From Ahaetulla prasina (lineage: Eukaryota; Chordata; Lepidosauria; Squamata; Colubridae), in contig NC_080539.1 in assembly GCF_028640845.1 (NCBI RefSeq), positions 158,657,236 through 158,721,235 of the forward strand: a stretch of DNA of 64,000 bases, written 5' to 3'. The position numbers and the translations under genes are program-made. This document shows positions 1-32,860 of this stretch, one piece after another (position 1 is the stretch's first letter; every line of letters starts with the position of its first letter). Below the pieces are notes generated by a model. That model had not been told where the DNA came from. It did no database searches and saw only the letters and a list, made by a program, of their open reading frames with translations.

Positions 1-357
1 GGGTATGTCTAGTTTAATGAAAAGAAGGACTAGGGGAGACATGATAGCAGTGTTCCAATATCTCAGGGGCTGCCACAAAGAAGAGGGAGTCAAACTGTTC
101 TCCAAAGCACCTGAGGTAAAACAAGAAACAATGGGTGGAAACTAATCAAGGAGAGACGCAACCTAGAACTAAGGAGAAATTTCCTAACAGTTAGAACAAT
201 TAATCAGTGGAACAACTTGCCTGCAGAAATTGTGAATGCTCCAACACTGGAAATTTTTAAGAAGATGTTGGATAACCATTTGTCTGAAGTGGTGTAGGAT
301 TTCCTGACTGGGCAGGGGGTTGGACTAGAAGACCTCCAAGGTCCCTTCCAACTCTGT
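1..357 (+). mobile_element. CR1 LINE 3' end (5' part outside window)
   Basis: Reads as the C-terminus of CR1 reverse transcriptase (MSSLMKRRTRGDMIAVFQYL) with a frame break near 115, then a 3' end ending in the CR1 motif 'ggttggactagaagacctcc'. It matches the CR1 at 51640-54700 in inverted orientation. It stops directly in a pentanucleotide microsatellite and is antisense to WDR35. Confidence 0.92.
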
Positions 358-421
358 TATTCTATTCTATTCTATTCTATTCTATTCTATTCTATTCTAT
401 TCTATTCTATTCTATTCTATT
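358..421 (+). repeat. (TATTC)n microsatellite
   Basis: About 12 perfect TATTC units immediately after the CR1 3' end, 76 bp from WDR35 exon 12. Snake CR1 and Rex-like LINEs are known to seed AATAG-type repeats at their 3' ends. Confidence 0.95.
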
Positions 422-458
422 TGTGTTAATGAGAACAGCAGATTGAGAATAACGTTCA

Positions 459-22364
<21,906 letters not shown>

Positions 22365-22449
22365 CCTGCCCGTTTTTATCGCCTCTTGTCGCTGCGCTGC
22401 CTGGTCCTCTGCGCCAGCGGGATAGGCGCTTCAACTGGCCGGAGCTGCT

Positions 22450-22463
22450 GTTTCCATGACAAC
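22450..22463. promoter_or_regulatory. RFX X-box in WDR35 promoter
   Basis: GTTTCCATGACAAC is an imperfect palindrome matching the RFX X-box pattern (GTTNCC, two bases, then RRYAAC-like half site). It lies 86-99 bp upstream of the WDR35 start codon, the usual position in ciliary genes. A second half-site, GTGGCAACC, follows at 22488-22496. Confidence 0.7.
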
Positions 22464-22610
22464 AATGGGCGCCAGAGTGCGGCCGCCGTGGCAACCGACC
22501 CTAAACCGGAAGCACAATATATATCTAGAAAGGCGAATCCCAACGCTTCCGGGTCAAGGGAAATGGAATGTCTGGTCCCTTTGGACCGTTAGCGGCCTTC
22601 TCAACCGCTA

Positions 22611-22761
22611 TTCTAGTGCAGGGGTCTCCAACCTCGGCAACTTTAAGCCGGGCGGACTTCAACTCCCAGAATTCCCCAGCCAGCAAAGCTGGCTGGGGAA
22701 TTCTGGGAATTGAAGTCCGCCCGGCTTAAAGTTGCCGAGGTTGGAGACCCCTGTTCTAGTG
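22611..22761. mobile_element. Palindromic hAT-type MITE upstream of WDR35 promoter
   Basis: The element 22619-22753 is 135 bp: two 66-bp arms that are reverse complements with a single mismatch, around an AAA centre. Ends are CAGGGGTCTCCAACC. TTCTAGTG is duplicated exactly at 22611-22618 and 22754-22761. It lies about 255 bp upstream of the WDR35 start codon, at the edge of the GC island. No coding capacity. A related diverged copy is at 39624-39734 and a half copy near 58200-58262. Confidence 0.95.
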
Positions 22762-23649
22762 AATTGTTCTCCGCTGGGGGAAGGGAAAGAGCGGGGTTTT
22801 CGGGGTCTTTTATCCTTTCCTTGGAAGCTAAACGCTTCTGAGCTATAACGAAAAGAGAAGCGCCGAAAATAAAAAAAGATCGGACCCTTGAAATGGTCTT
22901 TGCTTCCTGCGAATTGGGCAGGATGAATAAATATTACATTTATATATCGCCCAACTCCCTGCGACTCCGGTTGTGTTTCCAGCCGTAGCCGGTCTCAGTC
23001 TAATTGTATTTTTGGATTCATTTTTTAAAAAAATCTTATTCAAGCTCTGAGTATCTTAAAAACAGCTGAGGCAGATAGAAGTGCATAATTTTTTGTCCCT
23101 AACGCTCCTTTCTTTGACCTTCATTCCAAATTCGGAGGAACAGAGCCTTGATTGGGGAAGGTGTCGTGTTGTTGGTTTGAGCCAACAACAGGAAAAGTGT
23201 GTGTGTGGGGATAATATTAATTAGCCCATATTCATCATTGCCCGCCACCATTGCCCCAACTCTTCTGAGCTCCCTCCCTCGGGTTTGCTTTTCCTTAGCA
23301 CCAAGCTGATCTTCAAAGGGTTAGCCCTGGTTTGGAAGTAAATGGGAGACCCAGTGGGAACACCAGGGTTAGACTTGGGTATTGAAAAAACAGAGGCAAC
23401 CAATATTAATCATGTTTCCAAGAATTGAGAAAAAGAATAAGACAAGTTGTGATCACTGGAATGTGCTTTCCTCTTCACAGTTTGACAGAATTTCAGAAGG
23501 CATGCTTTGCTTTCTTGATCTCACTGGATTAGAATTAGACCTTGCTCTGTTAATCACCAGCTGCACAGTGATGGAACTGCTGGTCTTTTTGGGAATATTT
23601 TAAAAATGGGGTTTTTCCAACAGCTTTCTCATTTGAAAAATTTGCCATG
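22762..23649. other. Upstream flank of WDR35, no gene recognised
   Basis: GC-moderate sequence with a possible SINE tail in minus orientation at about 22922-22985 (ttatatatcgcccaactcc). No exon of the neighbour expected from mammals (MATN3) is visible. Confidence 0.5.
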
Positions 23650-23653
23650 CTAT

Positions 23654-24229
23654 TGTAGGAATTTAGCACCCACCCCCCTCCTAGAAGAATGAAATATTCT
23701 AGGAAATATTTTAAAAAGCAGAATATTATACCTTCCTGGATGAGAAATGGAGAAACATATTTTAAAGACAAAGGAGCTCCCTGCAACTTCCTGACTCCCC
23801 CCCCCACCTTTGTCAATGGGCCATTAAAAGCCTCAGCTAAGCTCACTCATTCTCCCCACCTTTGTCAATGGGCAATTAAGGCTTCAACCAAGCTCACTCA
23901 ATCCCCCCATGATTTGCAACACAATACAACTGAAACTCACCACATGGCATGGCTCAAGCAAGCTTGAGAGACAGCCAGCAAGGCTAGCTAAGACTCCCAC
24001 CCCCTGGGAGTCTGACAACCAATCAGGATACTCTTCCTGTGCCCCAGAAAGGTCAAAGCTCAGAAAAAGCATAAAACCAGGGAGCACACAGGATCTCGGC
24101 CCTTTTCTGTTCAGGAACTCAAGCCATGTGATCCTGACCACCATTAAACCATCTTTCCAAGCAGCCTCCATGTTTCCAGTGTCTTTGTCCCCACTTGGAA
24201 CTGAACCCAGATGGATATTTCTTCCAACA
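23654..24229 (+). repeat. 5' LTR of the ERV-type element
   Basis: 576 bp, TG...CA. Promoter-like elements in order: CCAAT at 24019-24023, TATA-like GCATAAAACC at 24069-24078, and polyadenylation-type ATTAAA at 24143-24148. The U3 part carries two adjacent copies of about 50 bp (23804-23855 and 23856-23905), each beginning ccacctttgtcaatgggc. Confidence 0.92.
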
Positions 24230-24231
24230 AT

Positions 24232-24249
24232 TGGCACCCCAGATGGGAC
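24232..24249 (+). other. Putative primer binding site
   Basis: TGGCACCCCAGATGGGAC lies two bases after the LTR end and begins TGG, as tRNA-complementary PBSs do. The cognate tRNA was not identified. Confidence 0.65.
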
Positions 24250-25660
24250 TCCAAGCTAACCTAACCAATGGACCTGGCCCAGGTAAGCCTCCCTTGCTAG
24301 CAGCAGACCCATTGAGTCTGTGGGTAAGTTTTCCTGGACCTTGGCCATTTGGAACTAGGTTTTAAAGGGGTTTTGAGTGTTGAGCTCAAAGACTGCTTGG
24401 AAAGAAGGTGAGTACCTCTAAATTTTAATTTTAAGCATGGAAAAGCATGGGAAATATGTGTATGCCTGCATGTGTGTGAATGAGAGAGCCCTGCTCCCAA
24501 TCACAGCTGGATCTTGCATCCTCTGTGCATTTCCTAACCGCAGAAAGACCAAAAGTCTGGAGAGCATGGGGGTTTTGCCAGAGCACAGGACCTTCTGTTA
24601 GGGAAGGAAGAAGTGTGTGTGTGGGATTCCACCTGAGGAAACAGTCTGATTCCACCTCTTTGAGCAACCTCTAGCCGCACCTCTGCCTACTGCTAGCTCC
24701 ACCGAGCCGTGACCGGTAGGATAGAGAAAGCAAGGGGGGGAAGCCAAACGTGGAACTTGGTGTCTATTAGGAACCGAAGCGGCGAGAGGAAAGTAAGTGT
24801 GAATGAAGCAATTAAGAGAGTAAAAAGAAAAGGAGAAAAAAGGAAGCAGGAAATCTGCTTGGGGCCCTGGATGCCCGGAGGCTGCCAGTACTGCCTGGTA
24901 TGCGAAAAAGGAAGCAGGAAGCAGTGTTGAGGAGGTGCTCGTACCTACTGGCAGGGCAGTAGGTCCTCTGGGATCACCTTTTTTGATCCAAACCGGAAGC
25001 TCCCTTAACAGGAAGGTGCCCATACTTCGACAGAAGGGAGTCGAAGTCCTTCCCAGAACCTTTTTTTCTGAAAACTGTAGGAGGATCCACCCGGCTAAGC
25101 CAAAGTGAAAAATAAAACCTCACATCGGAGAGGGAAACATGGGAAGCAGTAGCTCGAGGGTGGAGGGAAATCCCCTGGAAAACCTGCTGGGGGCCTGGAG
25201 TGCCCGGAGGCTGCCAGTTTTACCTGGTATGCGGAAAAAGAAATTGAGGAAATTGTGTAATAAAGATGAGAATAGGAAACAAATTTGGCTAAATAAAGGT
25301 ACTTAAAAGAAAAGGGAAATATATAAATAGGAATGTTTGGGTTTTTGTTTGTTTGTTTGTTTGTTTGTCTCTTTCTCTGTCTTCTATGGAACCACGTGGT
25401 CTGTCTGTTAAGATTTGTGCCTTCCCTAATTTAACTGAGATTTATGGCGGGAATGATCAGTGTGTGTGTAAATCTCAGAGTTTTGTTTTTCTCTTTGTCC
25501 TCCTTGTTTTTTATGTGTGTATGTCTGTCTTTGTGGGCCCTTGAGGTAATTGTAACTGTAAAATGTATCTGATCTCTAGAGACAAGAATTTTAAATTGTT
25601 AGGAAAAGAAAACAAAAGGTTGAAACAATGAAAATGGGAAGAGAGAGAGAAAAAAGGAAA
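24250..25660 (+). other. ERV leader region, non-coding
   Basis: Contains a splice-donor-like caggtaagc (24279-24287) just after the PBS. Two direct repeats of about 50 bp occur at 24855-24905 and 25183-25234 (both with 'tgcccggaggctgccagt'). No gag-like frame is seen. A (GTTT)n tract is at 25340-25367. Confidence 0.65.
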
Positions 25661-27336
25661 GAGCCTTTTTCCTGTCTTTGTCCGGCCAACAAAATAGTAA
25701 AAAGGACTTTTCATCCTATTTCTGTTTTTTTTTCTCCTCTCTATCTTAAAGTAACAGCTCAAGTTTATAAGGAAACATTTTAAGTTCACTTACAAGAGAA
25801 GTTTATGAGGAAATGTTTTAAGTTCACTTACAAGAGAAAAAAAATTCAGTCTTGCATTTACTGTGTTTAAATGATTTTACCTGTTCATCCTCTTCCTGAA
25901 GTATGTGAAGTTTTTCTTTCTCATCAGTTGTGTCTCCATTTTGTTGAAACTGCATTACCTTTTAGTAACTGCAATATTGATGTGTTGTTTCTTTTCAAAC
26001 TCTGCCTGCAAGATATCTACCCCCCTTTAATCCTGTTACAATGCCTTTCCTGAGAAGATTACCCACAAAAGTGGGAGGAGATCCTGTTCTAATGTCTTTC
26101 AGCCCTGAAAAGATGACTCTGCAACTGTGGAAGCAGAGCACATGGTTCAGATGCTGCCCCAGAGGAGACCTTCCATTTTGTTGGAGCCAGGAATTGAGTT
26201 TGAATCCAGCCCCACTGAAAGTCATCACAGCAACCAGATTGGAGCAGACCTTTCCAAACCTGACTGACCAACAAGCATGCCACCCAAAAGATATGAAAGA
26301 AAGGACCCTGAGATGTATAAGTAAAGACTAAAGACTCTTTTCAATTCCCAGAAGACAACTGGAAAGACTATGGGGAAGGTGGAAATTCATTGTAAGGTTT
26401 TCTGTCTTGTCTCATTTACATTGTAATCAGTCTAAAGTACTCATGTAAGGATTGTATTTGAGTGGCTACCACAGCAAGTTCTGAACACGTTAGATTTTTG
26501 TCTGGTGGGAGGAAATATGTCCAAAATGTTTGTATTGCCTGTATTGTAAAAGTAGCTGCATACACAGGCACACACAGAGAGAAACACCATTCAGAATTAG
26601 TCTATTCCCTTCACTTACCTCCACACAATACTTTTAGGTTGATTTTTGCTCTGTGGCACTAAAAGCCCAAGGAGTCAGATCTCCCTGCTAATTCCATGGG
26701 GGAGGGGCATTCCCCTCAGGCAATTCCTCTCTTGAAGAGATAGCAGAAAAAGTGATATCCAAAACCCAAGCCCTGACTATGACTCACAAATGATGCTGCC
26801 CAGTTGCCCAGTAAAGCAAGATATATTGCACTGGTGGTCTCATGAGTAGAAGTCCCAGGGCTCATTGTGTGTAATTTTTTTTTTTTAAAAAGAAGAAAGG
26901 AAAAAGCCTGGATTGCACACTGATTAACCTCAATTTGGACTGGAAAAAAATCTTGGATAGACTAAAGTAAGAGCTAGGGCAGGTTTAGTAACCAACCCTT
27001 GGAAATGGGCAGCCTGTAATTTAAAGGAAAACCATGGCTGTGAAACTTTTGGGATGTGTGCTTGCTTGACCTGACTGGAAGCTCTCAGAAAGTGATATCT
27101 AACAGCTGAAATTAATTGGCATAGAAAATTGGATACTGTAAAATTCTTACCAGAACTTTTCCCCTGGCTGCTAGACTTTCATGGTTGAAAGCTTTTTGGA
27201 GCCACTGAAGGAATCTTTTTCTGTTGCCTTCCTTTCCATCAGAAAAATTAAAAGCACCCATCAAGCCTCCCTGATTTGATTAATTTTAATTTTTTGCCAA
27301 GAGCATGTTTCAAAACTCACGTTTTGAAAAAAAAAA
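25661..27336 (+). repeat. Internal tandem block, copy A
   Basis: A 1676-bp unit starting gagcctttttcctgtctttg and ending in ...cacgttttgaaaaaaaaaa. It is followed directly by copy B. No long open frame spans it. Confidence 0.93.
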
Positions 27337-29010
27337 GAGCCTTTTTCCTGTCTTTGTCCGGCCAACAAAATAGTAAAAGGACTTTTCATCCTATTTCTGT
27401 TTTTTCTCCTCTCTATCTTAAAGTAACAACTCAAGTTTATAAGGAAACATTTTAAGTTCACTTACAAGATAAGTTTATGAGGAAACATTTTAAGTTCACT
27501 TACAAGAGAGAAAAAAAATTCAGTCTTGCATTTACTGTGTGTTTAAATGATTTTACCTGTTCATTCTCTTCCTGAAGTATGTGAAGTTTTTTTTCTTTCT
27601 CATCAGTTGTTGAAACTTTATTTTGTTGAAACTGCATTATCTTTTAGTAACTGCAATACTGATGTGTTGTTTCTTTTCAAACTCTGCCTGCAAGATATCT
27701 ACCCCCCCCCATCTCTAATCCTGTTACAATGCCTTTCCTGAGAAGATTACCCACAAAAGTGGGGAGGAGATTCTGTTCTAATGTCTTTCAGCCCTGAAAA
27801 GATGACTCTGCAACTGTGGAAGCAGAGCACATGGTTCCAGATGCTGCCCCCAGAGGAGACCTTCCATTTTTTGGAGCCAGGAATTGAGTTTGAATCCAGC
27901 CCCCACTGAAAGTCATCACAGCAACCAGATTGGAGCAGACCTTTCCAAACCTGACTGACCAACAAGCATGCCACCCAAAAGATATGAAAAAAAGGACCCT
28001 GAGTTGTACAAGTAAAGACTAAAAGACTCTTTTCAATTCCCAGAAGACAACTGGAAAGACTATGGGGGAGGTGGAAAATTCATTGTAAGGTTTTCTGTCT
28101 TGTCTCATTTACATTGTAATCAGTCTAAAGTACTCATGTAAGGATTGTATTTGAGTGGCTACCACAGCAAGTTCTGAACACGTTAGATTTTTGTCTGGTG
28201 GGAGGGAAATATGTCCAAAATGTTTGTATTGCCAGTATTGTAAAAGTAGCTGCATACACAGGCACACACAGAGAGACACACCATTCAGAATTAGTCTATT
28301 CCTTCACTTACCTCCACACAAGACTTTTAGGTTGATTTTGCTCTGTGGCACTAAAAGCCCAAGGAGTCAGATCTCCTGCTAATTCCATGGGGAGGGCATC
28401 CCCTCAGGCAATTCCTCTCTTGAAGAGATAGCAGAAAAGTGATATCAAAACCCAAGCCCTGACTATGACTCACAAATGATGCTGCCCAGTTGCCCAGTAA
28501 AGCAAGATATGTTGCACTGGTGGTCTCATGAGTAGAAGTCCCAGGGCTCATTGTGTGTAATTTTTTAAAAGAAGAAAGGAAAAAGCCTGGATTGCACACT
28601 GATTAACCTCAATTTGGACTGGAAAAAATCTTGGATAGACTAAAGTAAGAGCTAGGGCAGGTTCAGTAACCAACCCTTGAAATGGGCAGCCTGTAATTTA
28701 AAGGAAAACCATGGCTGTGAAAATTTTGGGATGTGTGCTTGACCTGACTGGAAGCTCTCAGAAAGTGATATCTAACAGCTGAAATTAATTGGCATAGAAA
28801 ATTGGATACTGTAAAATTCTTACCAGAACTTTTCCCTGGCTGCTAGACCTTCATGGTTGAAAGCTTTTGGGAGCCACTGAAGGAATCTTTTTCTGTTGTC
28901 TCTATCAATGGCTTCCTTTGCATCAGGAAAATTAAAAGCACCCACTGATTTGATCAATTTTAATTTTGCCAGAGCATGTTTCAAAACTCACGTTTTGAAA
29001 AAAAAAAAGT
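27337..29010 (+). repeat. Internal tandem block, copy B
   Basis: Head-to-tail duplicate of copy A, nearly identical apart from homopolymer lengths and a few short indels (for example a tttt/tttttttttttt difference near 26874 against 28560). It ends in the purine tract before the 3' LTR. Confidence 0.93.
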
Positions 29011-29016
29011 AGGGAT

Positions 29017-29584
29017 TGTAGGAATTTAGCACCCACCCCTCCTAGAAGAATGAAATATTCTAGGAAATATTTTAAAAGCAGAATATTATACCTTCCTGGA
29101 TGAGAAATGGAGAAACATATTTTAAAGACAAAGGAGCTCCTGCAACTTCCTGACTCCCCCACCTTTGTCAATGGGCCATTAAAAGCCTCAGCTAAGCTCA
29201 CTCATTCTCCCCACCTTTGTCAATGGGCAATTAAGGCTTCAACCAAGCTCACTCAATCCCCCCATGATTTGCAACACAATACAACTGAAACTCACCACAT
29301 GGCATGGCTCAAGCAAGCTTGAGAGACAGCCAGCAAGGCTAGCTAAGACTCCCACCCCCTGGGAGTCTGACAACCAATCAGGATACTCTTCCTGTGCCCC
29401 AGAAAGGTCAAAGCTCAGAAAAAGCATAAAGCCAGGGAGCACACAGGATCTCAGCCCTTTTCTGTTCAGGAACTCAAGCCATGTGATCCTGACCACCATT
29501 AAACCATCTTTCCAAGCAGCCTCCATGTTTCCAGTGTCTTTGTCCCCACTTGGAACTGAACCCAGATGGATATTTCTTCCAACA
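29017..29584 (+). repeat. 3' LTR of the ERV-type element
   Basis: 568 bp. The eight-base deficit against the 5' LTR is entirely in homopolymer runs (C6/C4, A5/A4, C3/C2, C-run before 'acctttg'). Two substitutions seen by eye: aaaacc to aaagcc and tcggcc to tcagcc. Confidence 0.93.
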
Positions 29585-29588
29585 CTAT

Positions 29589-29760
29589 AACTCCCCCCCC
29601 CAATAAATCTTATGTACAGAGGGTTAACATCACTGCCTAGAGGATCATTGGTTGCCCTCTCTTTGGAAGAGCTTTATAGCTCCCGCTGCCTTACAGGATA
29701 ATAAAAATAAGGAAAAAGGCTGAAAAACGGCTTCTATCCCGGGGCAGTAAGTATATTGAA
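29589..29760 (+). mobile_element. Possible Rex/L2-like LINE fragment
   Basis: The stretch 'cctctctttggaagagcttt' onward resembles a decayed LINE RT C-terminal segment seen in squamates. Family uncertain. Confidence 0.3.
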
Positions 29761-30930
29761 TTCTACTGTATAGTGCAATATTAATCCAATATCAGTTTTC
29801 AATTCAATTGTATAGAATGTGAAGGATGTGTGTGTTTTATTTTTATAATTATAATGTACACTGAAGATGGGATTTAATTTCATTGTACGAGGTGCAATGA
29901 CTATACTAAACTAACGAATTCAAAGACACTTGTTGGTCATTTTCAGTACTGATTATTAGGGAAACCTGACAATGTCAAGGATTAAAGGAAGTTAGCAAGA
30001 AAAGCCTTTAGGAGAAAGACAGAAAGAAAAAAGAAAGGTCTGGGGATCAGATTGAATCTGGTTGTTATTTAGTTTGCATGTTAAGAGTTTTGATTTTTTT
30101 TGAGTGGGGATGCAATTTTGCATCCAAACATCCCTGGTTCTATTCAGCTATAAAAGCCAAATGTACTTCAAGATTTTTAAAAATCTGGAATTCTGAATCC
30201 TTTTGATTCCCACTCTTATTTTTCCCAGCTCAATGGAATATTATAAAAATATATATACAAAGGTGCTTTTATAAAGAATTATTTCATTTGAAGCCCATTT
30301 GAACCCTTCACATCTCAAAGTTGAATTGAATTGAATCTTGGCTAGTTTTCACATGTTTAGTTAAGCATGACTTGATTTGTTTAGGGTCTAGATGATAAAT
30401 TGAGACTTAACTGAAGTCCAGTTATTTATAAACAACTTAATTACTATAAAATAATAACAAACCCATTGATGTCAATGTGATTCTTAAAATGTCTAATATA
30501 AAAGCATCAGACATTTTGCTCCATTATTTATAATAAATCATTTAATTTTTGAATGCTTGCAATTATCAAATATGCAGAAATTTAGATTTATTGCCCTACC
30601 AAGAAATATAGGTTTATCTAGGACTTTAACCCAGTTGTACCTAACTAAAGCATGAACATGCTGGGCATCATTTTGCTTTTAACTTGTTCTCAGCTCATCA
30701 GTGAGATCTTAAATTTGCCTTAGCTGTATTTCCCTTTATTCCAACACTGTCTAAGGTCAGACACTTATGTAAAAAAATGATCATTATCACTAATTATCTT
30801 GGAGGAAAGTCAAATTATTGTAGTAGCTGGGAAGTAGTGTGAGGCAGAATATGTATTGACAATGGAGAGCAAATTTCATGCCTCCATAGTTTTCTGCTGA
30901 CTTAAAGATAAATAGATAGCACTATAATTA
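29761..30930. other. Intergenic, nothing recognised
   Basis: AT-rich DNA without recognised gene, RNA or repeat. Confidence 0.5.
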
Positions 30931-30937
30931 GGACATC

Positions 30938-31190
30938 CAGCCAATTTAGTGTAGTGCTTGAGGCATCAGGCTAGAAACGAAACTATGAGCTCTAGTTGTG
31001 CCTTAGGCAGATAGTAGCTGGTTGACCTTGGACAGTCATTTTCTCAGCCCGGGAGGGGGTGGGGTGAGATTAGGCAATGCCAATCCACTTATAAAAATCT
31101 TTGCCAGGAAAACTGCAAGGATTTGTCCAGGCAGTTTCCAAAAATTGGAGATGATTGAAGGAAAGAAGAAAAAAAGGACAAAGGCAAAGC
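30938..31190 (+). mobile_element. tRNA-derived SINE
   Basis: Head 'ttagtgtagtgcttgaggca', then caggctagaaac, body ggttgaccttggacagtca, and the end 'ttgtccaggcagtttcc' typical of the Bov-B-tailed variant. Moderately diverged. Confidence 0.75.
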
Positions 31191-31199
31191 CTATAGAGG

Positions 31200-32045
31200 T
31201 CCATTTATTTTAAGCCAACATTGCAATCAATTGCCTTACTAATGTTCTTCAGCTAATACAATAAGGATGTTTAAAATTATTAATTATATTTCACTGGAAA
31301 AAAGAATTTTTAATATTAAATATCACAAAACAAGGTCTCATCAGTCAAAAACAACCAGATTAACAATAAGTATAAAGAGTCCCTCTTTGAGGGAAATTGC
31401 CTGTTTAGAAATATGAAATATGACATATAAATGAATTGCTAATTCAGACATCAAAGCAAAGTATGATTTATTAAAAAATCAGGAAATAGAGGAGATTTCA
31501 CATGCAAATAATGTAGAGAAGGCAAATTTAACACAATTTTACACAGAAGATTATCTTAATTAAACCACAGTTTATTCAGTCATTCAAAGACACTTGGTAT
31601 TGTATTTTCACAGTCATACATTACTTTCCTTTGCACTCATCAGTTTTTCTGGCTTTTTTGTTTGTTTGTTTGTTGCACTAGTGATAATAGGGAAAAAGAG
31701 GGCATGAATGAATTGCTGTGATTTATAGTTGATGTACTTATCTAATTGAAGCCAAATGCTGCAAATTTTCTTTCCCTTATATTGGGTTACATTGAGTTAC
31801 AGCTTACAAGGGCTGCTTGGGTCTGCCTAGACTAGGGGTTATTCTAAGTGGGTACCTCATTCAGGGCCCAGGATATTCTCGCAAATTTCTACTCACAGAC
31901 TTCTTTTTTGGTTCCATTAGGTGAGTGCAGGCCTCTGATCAAAAGGTGCATAGCACTTGGAAGAACTACAATGTCTGGCATGAATAACATCCAGAAGAGT
32001 AAAGACATCAGTCTCACAAACAAACAAATGCAGATTAGTTAATAC
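31200..32045. other. Intergenic, nothing recognised
   Basis: AT-rich. A short (GTTT)n tract occurs near 31660. No coding signal. Confidence 0.5.
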
Positions 32046-32049
32046 AATC

Positions 32050-32475
32050 ATTTTTACAGTTGCTACTTATTGCTGCAAAATGTGGACTCTGAAAAAGGCA
32101 TATAGGAGAAGGGTGGACACCTTTAAACTGGTGCTGGAGGTGACTATTGAACATCCCATGGGCTGCAAAAATAACAAATCCTAGAACAAACATCACCCAA
32201 AAAATCACTTGAAGCCAAGATCACTGAACATAGGCTGTCAGGATTTGGTCATGACATGCGAACTGACTCACTCGAAAAGTCAATTGTGCTGGAATTGATC
32301 AGTGGAAAAAGGAGAAAGGGCCGCCCTAGTACCTGCTGGTTGGATACTATAAGAATGACACTAGAATGACCATGGTGGATCTGAAGGAAATGGTGCAAGG
32401 CAGAGGAACATGGAGAATGCTGATCCATAGAGTGACCAAGGTTCAGACACGATTGAATGGCTTACAACAACAAGA
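32050..32475 (+). mobile_element. Bov-B (RTE) LINE 3' fragment
   Basis: Reads as decayed RTE C-terminus (around 32395: gcaaggcagaggaacatgga, i.e. WRML-IHRVTK-like) and ends 'gaatggcttacaacaacaag', the Bov-B 3' end. Many substitutions. Confidence 0.75.
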
Positions 32476-32499
32476 ATACTACATTGGGACCTAATGAGC

Positions 32500-32860
32500 T
32501 CATCCAATATCTTGAATGAACCTCTCTCTGCACTGCGTCTGAGGTAGGATTCAGTTGGTCAGTACCTTAGAACAGTCCTTTCAGGCTTTCCATCTTAGCA
32601 GTGTATGAAGTCAGCTCTGTCGTCCAGGGATGTTTACCAAATTTGGCCCAAAGGTATTTGTGGTACCAGATTAATCCTAAAACACCATTTACCAAGTCTG
32701 GTCCCCAAGATATCATAATAATAATTCCATTAAATTGGTTCCTAAAACATCTTAAGAATGTCTTTTCCTCAATTGCACACATCACTTCGTCACACATGGC
32801 TCCAGAAGAAGAAACAGGAGTCACCTATAACATATAGTGTAAGGATTGCAACAGCCACTC
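32500..32860. other. Intergenic, unassigned
   Basis: Opposing 78- and 85-codon frames exist at 32567-32837 but neither resembles a known family; probably chance or an old repeat. Confidence 0.3.

Larger units (their letters stand above)
23650..29588 (+). mobile_element. Non-autonomous LTR retroelement (ERV type), complete with both LTRs
   Basis: LTRs at 23654-24229 and 29017-29584 begin TGTAGG and end CAACA; the 4-bp duplication CTAT flanks the whole at 23650-23653 and 29585-29588. A primer-binding-site-like 18-mer, TGGCACCCCAGATGGGAC, begins two bases after the 5' LTR (24232-24249). A purine tract (about 28998-29016) precedes the 3' LTR. By eye the LTRs differ by only two substitutions plus homopolymer lengths, so insertion is recent. 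The 4.8-kb interior has no gag, pol or env recognisable in any frame, so it depended on a helper element. The 4-bp duplication suits gammaretrovirus-like (class I) integration; this class call is inference. Confidence 0.9.

Noticed and set aside
23884..24259. Opposed frames of 116-117 codons inside the LTR, repeated at 29239-29590
   Set aside because: They are shadows of each other in both LTR copies and match no protein family.
24598..25023. A 141-codon minus-strand frame in the ERV leader
   Set aside because: Low-complexity Ser/Phe/Leu composition, no retroviral or host domain, and it lies antisense in a non-coding leader. Chance frame.
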